From: Eukaryota sp. TZLM1-RC
Lineage: Eukaryota; Metamonada: BaSk clade
NCBI GenBank assembly: GCA_040285825.1
Contig: JAUPSS010000002.1
Location: 2,604,001 to 2,668,000, forward strand
Direction of reading: 5' to 3'
DNA: 64,000 nt
Below the pieces are notes generated by a model. It had not been told where the DNA came from, ran no database searches, and worked only from the letters and a program-made list of their open reading frames with translations. Positions 54,236-63,857 of this stretch are shown piece after piece. The position numbers were made by a program, and so were the translations under genes. Each line of letters opens with the position of its first letter. Position 1 is the first letter of the stretch.

Positions 54236-56000
54236 AACTGCAATTTGAATTAGAAAATTTGCCTAGTGATATCTGGATTCAGTGTTTTCCTCAAAATGTT
54301 CAAGAAATTCCCACCTGATCACTTCCAAATTTACGTTTTTGCTTGAAAAAGCTTCAGCACCATCTGGTTAAATTATATGAAGGCTTGGATTATGAAGTAA
54401 GACTTGGCTTGGCCAAAACTAAAAATCCCGCTTTCGGTAATTTTTTAAAGGATATTCGTGATAGTTCAGCTGCTGCTTTAGTAACTCAAGTTCCCTCTGT
54501 TTATGGACTTTTGTTAAAAAACAATGAATGGCTTCTAAACATGCGTTTTCGTTGTTTTCTGTGGCCAAACAATTTGCCCAATCATTTAACTTGTAAATGT
54601 GGTAAACCTCTTTTGTTTACTCATCTTTTTGAACTGCAAACATTTCATTACGTTTAGAAGCAAAGTGCATAATAACGTCAGGGACCAAATTTATGTAATG
54701 TGCAAATCATATCGAGTAGATTCCTTTTTAGAACCGCTGTTATCAAAATTAATTCTTGATGATCCCAATATTGATAGTACGCGTTACAACAGAGCTTCTA
54801 TGGGTCTGACTAGAGGTGATCTAGTTGTTCCTGGTTTAAATGGTAGTTTTACTATTTTGGACGCCATGTCTATTGACCCTTGTAATTCCTCTAACGAACA
54901 TCTCATTAACTCGGATGTAAATAATCCTCTTCTTGCAGGCGAAAAATATAAAATTGCTGAATATGCGAAACCCATTTCCTCTGTTAATGAAAATTCTCAT
55001 GCCCAATATAATTTATGTCCATTTGTTTTTTCTTTGCTTGGATCTCTAGGTAAGGCTGCTATGGCTTTCCTCGAGGATTTTGTTGTAGATGTAAAGGAAA
55101 GAACTGGAAGAATTTTCAATCGTGTTTACTGGCAAAACAGGATTGTATTTTCTATTTTTAAGGGAATGGTAAAACTAATTTCTGATTCACTATCTTCTTT
55201 TGGGAAATTTTCTGAATCTTTAGCAATTAATTGTTTTGATGTAGGGGAGGCAAGTTTTGAGGATGTGGAGTTTTAATTGTGAATTTAATATTTGTTGTTG
55301 AATAAAAATTAGTAGGTCAAAAAACAAAAAAAAGTCTTTTGCTTGTGAATAAAAGCTTGCATTTTATTAATGTTCCACAAGTCAAGACTATAAAAGTCAA
55401 TTGTCAAAAACACTTGCCGAAGTTTGGACAGAGTTTGAAAACTCTATTAATGTTGCTGAATTGGCAGCAAACGTGGATAATTCAGTGTTTGCATCTTGGA
55501 TTGTCAGTTCGTTAGACTCTATCATTTGGTTCCTGTCGTAATCTACCTCAATATACTTTGTCGCCCATCGTTTTTGCTTTTCATTCATCCTACTTTTCAA
55601 AGACCAGGACATCTGAGTCATTCTTAACCATTTGAATTTCTTGTGTTGATTCATCACCCGACTATTTCTTTGCTGTTCGGTTTGATGTTCAGGCACAATG
55701 GCTAGGTCTTGATCAGTCTTTTTACTCCCAAAATACAATAAATCACGTTTTCCAGGATCACAAACAACAATTCGTTTGTCTTGAAAAGTATCAACATCAA
55801 CATCATCAATATAAATCAGAAATACTAGCCTTGTTGTGCATCTTACATTTCTGACCTTGTAAATGCCGACAAACAAATTCTACTGCAATATTAAATCCAT
55901 CTGTATGGATAATGTTGTTGAATTTATAGCTCTTCTGTTTAAACATTGGTTGGTTTAAATCGATGTGTATGTAATAGGTTATATAGACTATGCAAAGAAT

Positions 56001-56360
56001 TTCCTAAATTCTTTTTCAATCTTCATCAACCTCCACTTAAGTCTTGACCGCCAAGGTTGTTGTATTTCAAAGATACAGCACATAATTGAGTAGTCAATAT
56101 CCATAGATTAACTCTACAGATTTGACAATTTTATAAGAACCAAATTCATTAATCAAAAAGAAAATATAGCTCATTAAAGTGGTGAGAAAGCAGATATTGA
56201 CTTTAGTTCAGCTTGTCATCAAATATTAACTCTGGTATCATCAAAACAATGGTGAAAATAAATTGATTTATGGAATAAAGTATAAACAAAAGTCAAAAAA
56301 AGTCAAAAAGTCAAAAATGATGATAAAGAATCAAGATAATTTGGAATTATTTGGCTCAAA
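56001..56360. other. Spacer, nothing clear
   Basis: May include the unreadable N-terminal part of the Fanzor copy; no frame can be followed. Confidence 0.4.
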
Positions 56361-57668
56361 TCACCTTCTTGTTCGATAGTATTCAGCAAAATAAAGTACT
56401 GTGATCAAAGGTTGCCCAACAATTAAATTGAGCCAAACTATAACGTTTCCAATTATGGGATATTTTGTACCAATTTTGATAGAAATCGGAATGCAGACAG
56501 ACTGCAGAACAATTCCTATGAAGAAATAGGGACGAAATACTTGAAATGCGGAGGCCATTATAAACTCATGAAAAAAAGCAGAAACGATGAACGTCAACAA
56601 AGAAGAATTCATTCTAGAAATACCAAAAGTTTGTCTTCCTTCACAGTAAACGTGAGTCTTCAGCCATTGATGAGTGAGAGTGTTCCAATCTGACCAGAAA
56701 CGGTTCAAAGTAGAGCTATTCCACCAACTACCATAGAAATTACGATCTTTAAAACGTAAAACTTCAGCTGTGATGTTTAATCCACAGAAAAATATAATAA
56801 AAAACCCTAATAACCAAACAATATTAGCAGGAATTAATAATTGTAAAACTAAATGAATTAATTTTAATGGGGTTAAATCCTTAATATCAGAATGTTCCAA
56901 CACTGGAGAAAGAAATTGTACAAATACCAGATAACAAACAACACAGCCAGAAATAAGCAAAATGAACCGTTCAACAATTAAATTTAAATTCCTTTTTTCA
57001 ATTAATTCAAAAGAAGGTTGGTAAACAAATGTTGGAGCACACAAAAAATACAAAAAATTCCTGAATCTTACTACTTGAGGAAAGGATACAGTATCCAGAG
57101 GACTTGACCATATGGAATCTTCTTTGGGGTTATTCAAGTGGGGAAAAGGGTGAGGTATTCTGTTCAAGGAGTAGAGGCATAAGAGCCGACATGATCTAAT
57201 GTATGAAAAACATTTTAAAAACAATGAAGTTGAAAATAAAAGGACAACTCCGGTGACAAAGGGGGAAACATGGACACGAATTATGAGATAAGGTGGAAGG
57301 AGCAGAAGACCAGAAAAGAGAAGAAAGATCAGAATTCTAAAGACTAAAGGAGACTTCATATATCCGTGGGCCTTAAGATACTGGACAACAAAAACGAGAA
57401 GTGCTATGGTAAAGCCAACAAAGTATATGGAGATTCCAAAGTAAACACGTTCAAATAAAAGAGAAAAGACAAAGCGATCTACCAAGAAACCTGTCCTAAG
57501 GAGACTTGATAGACCCAGTAGTATACATGCAAAGAAAAGAAGCATGAAAGCTAATACTATGAAGCCTTCAAAACCACTCAAAGGACGTCTAACGTTTGTG
57601 ATAAACGACGTTGCTATTTCCTCTTTAACTTGTTTAAACTCATCACGTAAGCGCACTCTGTGAGTCAT
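56361..57668 (-). CDS. MBOAT acyltransferase (DGAT1/sterol O-acyltransferase type)
   Basis: 435-residue ER membrane enzyme with about nine hydrophobic helices. The C-terminal half carries the family's signatures: AEVLRFKDRNFYGSWWNSST, containing the FYxxWWN motif, then WNTLTHQWLKTHVYCEG, and VSAFFHEFIMASAFQVFRP with the catalytic His. These are the DGAT1/ACAT branch of the MBOAT family, which esterifies diacylglycerol or sterols with acyl-CoA for storage in lipid droplets; the exact acceptor is not decidable. The ATG directly abuts the conserved start-proximal element. Divergent from the LRR gene across 79 bp. Single exon, intact. Confidence 0.88.
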   Translation of the reverse strand: MTHRVRLRDEFKQVKEEIATSFITNVRRPLSGFEGFIVLAFMLLFFACILLGLSSLLRTGFLVDRFVFSLLFERVYFGISIYFVGFTIALLVFVVQYLKAHGYMKSPLVFRILIFLLFSGLLLLPPYLIIRVHVSPFVTGVVLLFSTSLFLKCFSYIRSCRLLCLYSLNRIPHPFPHLNNPKEDSIWSSPLDTVSFPQVVRFRNFLYFLCAPTFVYQPSFELIEKRNLNLIVERFILLISGCVVCYLVFVQFLSPVLEHSDIKDLTPLKLIHLVLQLLIPANIVWLLGFFIIFFCGLNITAEVLRFKDRNFYGSWWNSSTLNRFWSDWNTLTHQWLKTHVYCEGRQTFGISRMNSSLLTFIVSAFFHEFIMASAFQVFRPYFFIGIVLQSVCIPISIKIGTKYPIIGNVIVWLNLIVGQPLITVLYFAEYYRTRR

Positions 57669-57693
57669 TCTTATAGATATTGTCTATAACAAT
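57669..57693 (-). promoter_or_regulatory. Near-palindromic start-proximal element, MBOAT gene
   Basis: On the minus strand ATTGTTATAGAC then AATATCTATAAGA, ending at the ATG. The core TTATAGA-CAATA-TCTATAA is a 7-bp perfect inverted repeat with a 5-bp spacer. Also lies upstream of the divergent LRR gene. Confidence 0.65.
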
Positions 57694-57747
57694 GAAATAA
57701 CAGAATGAAAGGTGATCTTATCTTTACCAAACAAATGTCTTGACCAG

Positions 57748-59337
57748 ATGTTGACTAAAACCCATTACAACCTCTCACATCAGCGCTGCAAGGACGTTCC
57801 TCCCAGAATCTTTCGAATGACTCATCTAAGAGTACTCGATCTTTCTTTCAACTGTATAACCTTCTTTTCCACAGTTGATTTTTGCTCTCTTCGCTATCTC
57901 GAATATCTGGACCTTTCTTCCAATAGAATATCGGAATTTTCCCTCATCCTTTCATTATCTCAACTCTCACGTTTAGCATCACTAACTATACTCCCCAACC
58001 CTTTCTCACCATACAAGCTTCCCATAGTAAACAACCAGCGACCCAAGAAGAGTTGTATCAGCATATTCGATAGAACCACCTTGTTAGCACTGTTACTGTT
58101 CAAAGATTTTACTGGCAAGACAAGGTTTAACAGTCTTGCCATTCTTGATGGAGTTCCTATTTCCAAAGATGAAAGATCCAAAGCGTTTCTTTTCTTAAAT
58201 AAACTATATGGAAAAAACCTAAACTTTAACGCCAACCCTAACCCCAATCCTAAGTCCAAATCACTATCTGAACCAATTGATTCAAACTCAACCAATGATG
58301 TTCTTGATTCGGTTTTGAACCAACAAATTACCCCCTTTGTACCAATCAAATCAAATCAATCAATCAAATCCACCTCAGAGTCACCTCCAGATACATCTCC
58401 ACCTCCAGACTCTCTCTCCTTTGATGAGTTACTCGATTTGGACCTTGACACATGGAGGAAGCTATTAACTATTGAGCAAGGGTCGGCTGATGGCACTTCT
58501 CAAGTAAGTGGCCTTGATACCATAGACTTTCCTTATATTGCGTGGTTAACGGATGACACGTCAGCAGTCAATCAAAGTCAAGATGGAAACGTAATCATGG
58601 ATGTGATCAGAAAGACGTTTACTCAGCAAAAAGAGCTGTTATTACAAGAACTAAATAAAGTCAATACACTCAACCCCATTACTTCCAACGATATAGATTA
58701 CCTTATCAATAAAATGATGCTTTCAATCAATTACGAAGGTTTATCTAAGCCTGAAGAATCTACCATTGCTTTCAACTTTGGCTCTAGGGTCGTTGAAAGT
58801 CGACTCAGAAGTGATTTAACTTTAAAACAGAAGAAATTAAATCATGAGGTTTATAAATGTCATCAAGATAGAGTTTCAAAAGAATTGCAACGACCAATCA
58901 AATTTCAAGAACATCAACGACCAAGGTCCAATGTTTTTGATTTTAGGCAACGTAGAGATCAAATCAGGAAAATTTCGAGATGTCAACGTGCTGCGCTCTT
59001 AAAGGAAGAATCTTCTATTTCTTCTGCTTCTTCAAAGCTGTTTAATGATCATTATGCCCAGTTATTTGCAATGGTAAAGGTGCATTCTTGGCTGAATGAT
59101 TTTCTAAAAAGAAAGAAAGATTTCCCTTTTTCTTTTAAGAGCAATATGAAACAGGCCAGAGATGGATCTTATTTTAGGTTTAGAAATTGTACAAAGTCAA
59201 CACTGGAATCAAATAGTAAAAAGAATAATGAGCAATTTAATTTCAATTCATTGGATGAAGATATTTCTATGGTTGATGAAGAATTGACATTGGATAGCAT
59301 TCGAAATAATGTTAGACGAAATTGTCTTTTGTTCTAA
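57748..59337 (+). CDS. Leucine-rich repeat protein with long disordered tail
   Basis: About 529 residues from the ATG at 57748 (the open frame before it has no ATG). The first 100 residues are LRRs (MTHLRVLDLSFNCITFF, LRYLEYLDLSSNRISEFS), closed by the usual cap, ending LDGVPISKDERSKAFLFLNK. The remainder is Asn/Ser/Pro-rich and then helical and basic (KEESSISSASSKLFNDHYAQ). LRR proteins of this layout, with LDG-x-x-I/V...ER caps, are frequent in axonemes and basal bodies, so a flagellar role is plausible. Single exon, intact. Confidence 0.75.
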   Translation: MLTKTHYNLSHQRCKDVPPRIFRMTHLRVLDLSFNCITFFSTVDFCSLRYLEYLDLSSNRISEFSLILSLSQLSRLASLTILPNPFSPYKLPIVNNQRPKKSCISIFDRTTLLALLLFKDFTGKTRFNSLAILDGVPISKDERSKAFLFLNKLYGKNLNFNANPNPNPKSKSLSEPIDSNSTNDVLDSVLNQQITPFVPIKSNQSIKSTSESPPDTSPPPDSLSFDELLDLDLDTWRKLLTIEQGSADGTSQVSGLDTIDFPYIAWLTDDTSAVNQSQDGNVIMDVIRKTFTQQKELLLQELNKVNTLNPITSNDIDYLINKMMLSINYEGLSKPEESTIAFNFGSRVVESRLRSDLTLKQKKLNHEVYKCHQDRVSKELQRPIKFQEHQRPRSNVFDFRQRRDQIRKISRCQRAALLKEESSISSASSKLFNDHYAQLFAMVKVHSWLNDFLKRKKDFPFSFKSNMKQARDGSYFRFRNCTKSTLESNSKKNNEQFNFNSLDEDISMVDEELTLDSIRNNVRRNCLLF

Positions 59338-59623
59338 TTGTTTTCAATTCATATTTGGTTGATTTTTTATTGTTTTGAAACAAATTTTTGTTAAATCCAT
59401 TTTATCAAAGCCAAAAGAAACTGCTACTTAAAAGAATAAAATTAGATTTCGACACATTGAACTAAATTAATTGATTGTTTATTTATTTCATAAACATAAG
59501 CACTTTCGTCAAAAAAATGTAATTAACGTTAGATTTTGTGGAACTTGTACCTAGAAAAATGTAATTTTCTGCGACGAAAATAAATGAAAAAACCGAAAAA
59601 ATACTAATTTAAAATACTTTAAT
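59338..59623. other. AT-rich spacer between convergent genes
   Basis: Holds AATAAA-type signals for the LRR gene (about 59436) and the antisense gene; no ORF. Confidence 0.6.
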
Positions 59624-60421
59624 TTACATGTTAATTGAATAAACAGTTTTTCTTGACGAAACAATGACCGATTCCTGGAACAAACACAAACCAGTAACCT
59701 CTGAAAACTCCAACTCAACACCTCCAATTTCCTCCCCCTTGTTATTGAGCTTTACGACACGACCACCAACACCTCCCACTATCTCGCTTTCGCATAACCC
59801 AACGTAAATGTTACCTTCTTGGTCGACATCAATACCAAACGGCCCAACACGACCATTGAGCTGATGAAAGACGGAAGGTATCCAAACATCGCCAACGTTA
59901 CGCACAAATCGTAAAATTCTATTAGAAGAGGACTCACATAGGTACATGACATTACCATTAGGAGTGATAGTGATGGAGGAGGGGAAGGCAAGTGATTGAT
60001 ACGCGATTGGTTTCAGCAATCTTGTCCTTTCATCCAACATGAACAGAGACCCTTTGGGATCTAGGAGAGAAGTGGTACCGGGATGACCGGGGTCAGTAAA
60101 GAAGAGTTCGGATTGGAATGAAACAACTTGGTGTGGACCGTGAAACGGAATTTCATTGTAATGTGAGGACACGATTTGAAGGTCATCTGAGAGAAAAAGA
60201 AGACCATTGTGCTCCTTATCAGTAATGAAGATCTTGCCATCGGTTGATTGGCAGGCAGAAGTACAGCAACCTCCTGTTGAAACAATCTCATTGGAAGCGT
60301 CTTCTGATATATGTATTATAGAACTGGACTCTGAATCACAAACAATGAGACGGCCATCTCTAAGGACAGCTGGATTGTGTAAGGAACCTGAAGAGGAAGT
60401 ATACAGAATGGAAGTAGACAT
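59624..60421 (-). CDS. SMP-30/NHL-like six-bladed beta-propeller
   Basis: 265-residue protein of repeated four-strand blades, each with an [S/T]-x-D-G or N-G-N turn: LRDGRLIVCDSESSSIIHIS, STDGKIFITDKEHNGLLFL, TPNGNVMYLCESSSNRILRF, and VDQEGNIYVGLCESEIVGG. The ITPNGNVMYLCESSSNRILRF blade resembles the core of SMP-30/gluconolactonase and strictosidine-synthase-like enzymes, which are metal-dependent lactone or ester hydrolases. No signal peptide. A hAT element now sits 22 bp upstream of the ATG, so the normal promoter has been displaced. Confidence 0.75.
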   Translation of the reverse strand: MSTSILYTSSSGSLHNPAVLRDGRLIVCDSESSSIIHISEDASNEIVSTGGCCTSACQSTDGKIFITDKEHNGLLFLSDDLQIVSSHYNEIPFHGPHQVVSFQSELFFTDPGHPGTTSLLDPKGSLFMLDERTRLLKPIAYQSLAFPSSITITPNGNVMYLCESSSNRILRFVRNVGDVWIPSVFHQLNGRVGPFGIDVDQEGNIYVGLCESEIVGGVGGRVVKLNNKGEEIGGVELEFSEVTGLCLFQESVIVSSRKTVYSINM

Positions 60422-60450
60422 GTGTTGTTATCTGAGAATTTCACACAGAG

Positions 60451-60590
60451 TAGGATTTCGATTTGAGTTGAGTCAACTCATTGAGTTTCGAGTTGACTCG
60501 ACTCGACTCGACTCGTTTGACTCATGAGTCGAGTCGAGTCACTTATTATTCAAATGAGTCAAGTCGACTCACATTCGTCAACTTGCGGCA
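60451..60590 (+). repeat. hAT left end with GAGTC array
   Basis: Terminal inverted repeat followed by GACTCGACTCGACTCGACTC and further inverted copies to about 60572. Confidence 0.85.
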
Positions 60591-60847
60591 TAAAACCTCT
60601 TCCTCTCCTGTTTTTCAAAAACATGTCAAAATTGCGTTGTTGATCCTTAATAAACCAACAACTTGTATCTAACATCAATCAAAAGATCATCAAAAGATTG
60701 TACATTCTAGACCTGTAATAAAGACACCGTTTTTTCTTTTGTAACTCTTATCTATTCTGTTAGCAATGTCCAATATTTTTTGTTGTTGACGTAGAACAAA
60801 TTCAAAAACCTCGACGATTCTCGGATATAAGAAACTTTGCTGTACCC

Positions 60848-62652
60848 ATGTCAATTGTTCCGAACAGATATTACGATGATGCTTCTGAAACTCAACCAAC
60901 AACTGAAATAAGTTCCCCTCGACAAAGATCTGATGTGTGGCCCCATGTAACAAATAAGCAAAGGGCCTCTGGCAAAAAGACATGCAAGCACTGTCATGGA
61001 CCCCCCTGGAATTCGCAGTCTCTTTCGACCACCACAATCAAAAGGCATCTCGATTCTCAACATCCTACCTGGAAAGCAAACAATCCCATTCAATCAAATA
61101 CTCTGTTTGGGACTCCGCAACAGCAAAAGAAGCAGAAACAAGATATGCTCCAAGGTTTATTCACCAAAGTATTGGTGGATTGTGATCTGCCTTTTAATAT
61201 TGTCGAACATGAGAGTTTTCAAATGTTTATTGCTGCCCTAAATCCGGAAATTGAGCTGAAGAAAAGGATACTCAGAAAAAATTCTGTGAACAGCTGTTTG
61301 AGGAAGAACAGTCTAGACTCAAAGACACTCTCCAAGCGTCAAATTCGAAAATCGCTTTAACGGCGGAGCTTTGGTCTTCAGTAGCCAAAAGTCCTTTTTT
61401 GGGAGTAACAGCCCATTGGTTAGACAATGATTTCAAGCCCTGCCATGTTGCTCTTGACATGAGAAAAATGCCGTACCATCACGATGAATCTCATTTGATT
61501 TCTGGACTTTCTGCTATCGTAAAAGATTTTCATCTTGAAGAAAGAATTATTTCTGTCACTACGGACAACGAATGTGCAATTTCAAATGCTGCAAATTGGA
61601 TTTCCCATGGTCGCAGATGTTCTGCTCATGTTTTCAATATTTTGGTACAAGATTATGTCAATTTGACAGCTGATTTCACAAGAAAAATCAAAGAGTTTGT
61701 ATTGGAGCTTCATGGTTCACACAAACTGTACCAGAATTTAAAATGTTTACTAAAAGATGCTGGTTACAACCTCAGTACGATTCCAATGTATGTTGAAACA
61801 AGATGGAATTCTTTTTATCAAATGCTGGCAACTTACCGTGAAGTTGCAAATTGTGTCCAACAGCTTCTTCAAGGTGATCAATCCCTTGCTAAATACTTAT
61901 TGACTGACATAGAAAAGCTACACTTGAAGATAATTGTTGAAATTCTGGAACTCTTTAAGGACGCCACTGATGATGTTGAAAGTGAGTCGTGTACAATTGG
62001 CGTGGCTTCTGTATCAATGAATTTGATAATCCAGAAAGCCAGAGATTTGATTACCGCAGTGAACATACCTGACTGTGTCAAAAAAGCATCTACAAATATT
62101 CTCAAAAAGTGGGAAAGTTTGAGTAGAAACCGTGTACCGTATAGAAGTTTATTGTACAACGAAATGACTTTGATTGGAACTATTCTGGACCCTAGGATTA
62201 AAAACAATCCAAGTCTCTTACCAGTGGAACTACAAGAAGTCGATGCCGACTTTAGTCAACTGAATAGAATGATTCAATCAGTGAGTTCAACTAGTCAACC
62301 AACCATTGTAGAAGCTGGAACAAAGCAAACAGTAAGGAAAAAGGGATTGTTCAATAAAGTTGCTGCCAAGAAATCCAATGTAATGAATCTCCATGTCGAA
62401 AATGAAATGAAATGTTAGCTCAAGGAAGGTATTGTAGATTATGAAACCGATCCCTATCTGTGGTGGATGGAGAATGTGAAAAAGTATCCAAGCTTGGCTA
62501 AGATTGCAAAAGATTATCTTGTTGTACAACCCAGTTCCGCATCAAGTGAACGCCTATTTTCAGCCGCTAGTCAAATAATCAGCAAAAAGAGGGCTCGTTT
62601 GAACGAAGATACTGCAAGATGTTTGTTATGTTTAAGGTCATGGTATAAATAA
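60848..62652 (+). pseudogene. hAT transposase, one frameshift and one stop
   Basis: BED zinc finger near residues 35-75 (CKHCHGPPWNSQSLSTTTIK then RHLDSQHP: C-x2-C...H...H). The frame changes at a run of six A's near 61285 and continues EEQSRLKDTLQASNSKIALT. The RNase H-like core includes VTAHWLDNDFKP and ISVTTDNECAISNA with an expected catalytic Asp, then RRCSAHVFNILVQDYV. A TAG at 62416-62418 precedes the dimerisation region WWMENVKKYPSLAKIAKDYL, then PSSASSERLFSAASQIISKK with the conserved Glu and RARLNEDTARCLL. Near full length but for these two lesions. Confidence 0.9.
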
Positions 62653-62824
62653 CCACACATAATGGTTGATAGTTAGTTATAGTGAGGTGAGTAGATTTTA
62701 GTTTTTACGTTTGAACATTTTGAAATAAAGTATGATTTTTATTTGATATGACATGATATTTGAACAGAACAGTAATCAAAAATGCAAATAGAAAAATGAT
62801 TATGATAATGTTAAGGTGGACTTG

Positions 62825-62968
62825 TCTCAATGGATGTAAGAATGAGTCGAGTCGAGTCAATGGATGAAAGAATGAGTCGAGTCGTGTCAACTCATTTGAC
62901 TCATGAGTCGAGTTGAGTCAGATAAGTTTGACTCGAGTTAACTCAACTCAACTCAAATCGAAATCCTA
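62825..62968 (-). repeat. hAT right end with GAGTC array
   Basis: Mirror of the left end: GAGTCGAGTCGAGTC units, then ACTCAACTCAACTC and the outer AAATCGAAATCCTA. Confidence 0.85.
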
Positions 62969-63000
62969 ACACAGAGTGAAATACACAGTTTTTAACAATT

Positions 63001-63690
63001 ATGAGAATACGTTTGAACTTACCTCCCCCTCAGTGTTTAACAAATATTCGTTGTAAATGTGGAGCAGTTGCTTCCTATACTCATGTCTTATCTTGTAGGA
63101 AGTTCACTCAGAAGAGGTCGATAATTCACAATGCCGTTCGCGATTGCATTTATGATTTGTTGAAAAGTGCCCATCATCCAGTACGACTAGAACCAGTTTT
63201 TGACGAAATGCAGCTTGCTCAAAGTCAAAAAAGAGGTGACATTCAATGTGCTTGGCATAGCGGCCAGGAATTAATTATTGATTGTACAACTGTTTCTCCT
63301 TGGAAGTTGTCTTCGTCTTCGGACATTGAATCAACCCTCAAAAATACAGAAAGGAGCAAACACTCGAAGTATAATGATTTACTTGTACATTTGAACAAAC
63401 AACGTGGCAGAAACATTGTTTTTGTTCCAATTGGAATTTCTATTTTTGGTACTTTAGGCAGGGAAGGACTATCTTTCTTGAATGATTTAGGCAGTTTCTT
63501 AAAAGACTCAGGACGTTCTTTTGATCAACTTATTTGGAAGAACAGAATTGTTTTCTCACTCTTTAAGGCTCTACCACGTTATTTTAACTCAATACTTTTA
63601 AGTATTACTGAGTTTCACAATGTACGTGCTCATGAATTCGTAAATAGTGAGAATCTACCTTCATTCTGTTAGTGATCACTTATTTAGAAT
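63001..63690 (+). pseudogene. LINE C-terminal fragment, family C
   Basis: 223-residue open frame starting after the RT domain: MRIRLNLPPPQCLTNIRCKC, the knuckle CKCGAVASYTHVLSC, then RSIIHNAVRDCIYDLLKSAH, the nuclease-like RGDIQCAWHSGQELIIDCTT and FGTLGREGLSFLNDLGSFLK, WKNRIVFSLFKALPRYF. Same architecture as families A and B but clearly different. Intact as a C-terminal domain; no RT on this side because the hAT lies directly upstream. Confidence 0.72.
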
Positions 63691-63857
63691 ATTGCTTTGC
63701 ATTGTTGTTGTTTATAGAATTCTTGTTTGCATTTTTGGAATAAAGCCAATCTCTCACAGAGTGAATATTGAATAAATACCCCTAATAATTGTGTAAACTT
63801 TTCAGCAAAAGGAGTTAGTATACACTAAACACCTTAACAATACGTTGATGAAAACAG

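Larger units (their letters stand above)
53047..55332 (+). mobile_element. RLE-type LINE, family A, with RT domain, inserted in Fanzor
   Basis: 2286-bp element with a 13-bp target duplication AGTCTTTTGCTTG (53034-53046 and 55333-55345) and an A-rich 3' end. Truncated inside RT. Contents: RT motif with the first catalytic Asp (FNLDFKNAFNSVKRN), the GVKQGDPLGPLLFCLAIH block, AYMDDISIIG with the catalytic DD, the thumb, knuckle CKCGKPLLFTHLF, RGDLVVPGLNGSFTILDAMS and the shared C-terminus. Broken by a 235-bp family-B insertion, a TGA near 54318 and a frameshift near 54630. Confidence 0.9.
52600..56000 (-). pseudogene. Fanzor-like nuclease, C-terminal half, split by a LINE
   Basis: Best Fanzor copy here. 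Reading leftward from 56000: FKQKSYKFNNIIHTDGFNIA (TDG strand); VVCDPGKRDLLYFGSK with the first RuvC Asp (about 55770); a helical region (IQDANTELSTFAANSATLIE). Then a LINE occupies 53047-55332 with a 13-bp TSD. After it: ESWLLKNLVHQFGNQKDILI, LMGDSGKKGS, RPTRGIGWIQFLKRNG, MINEAFTSAKCPVC, CHGLSACNSESC (zinc ribbon), and INRNKLACLNMFAIAEA, the third RuvC motif with Asn for the usual Asp. A frameshift near 55400 and an unreadable N-terminus mark it as dead. Fanzors are RNA-guided DNA nucleases related to bacterial TnpB. Confidence 0.75.
60451..62968 (+). mobile_element. hAT DNA transposon with subterminal GAGTC arrays
   Basis: 2518 bp, 8-bp target duplication ACACAGAG (60443-60450 and 62969-62976). 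The first 22 bp at each end, TAGGATTTCGATTTGAGTTG and two more, are inverted copies. Inside each end, GAGTC/GACTC 5-mers are repeated many times in both orientations over about 100-140 bp, as expected for transposase binding sites. The transposase has one frameshift and one stop, so this copy is probably dead, but its ends are intact and it could be moved in trans. Confidence 0.93.

Noticed and set aside
60451-60590. GAGTC arrays as a satellite or promoter repeat
   Set aside because: They are mirrored at 62825-62968 and bounded by an 8-bp TSD, so they are transposon ends.
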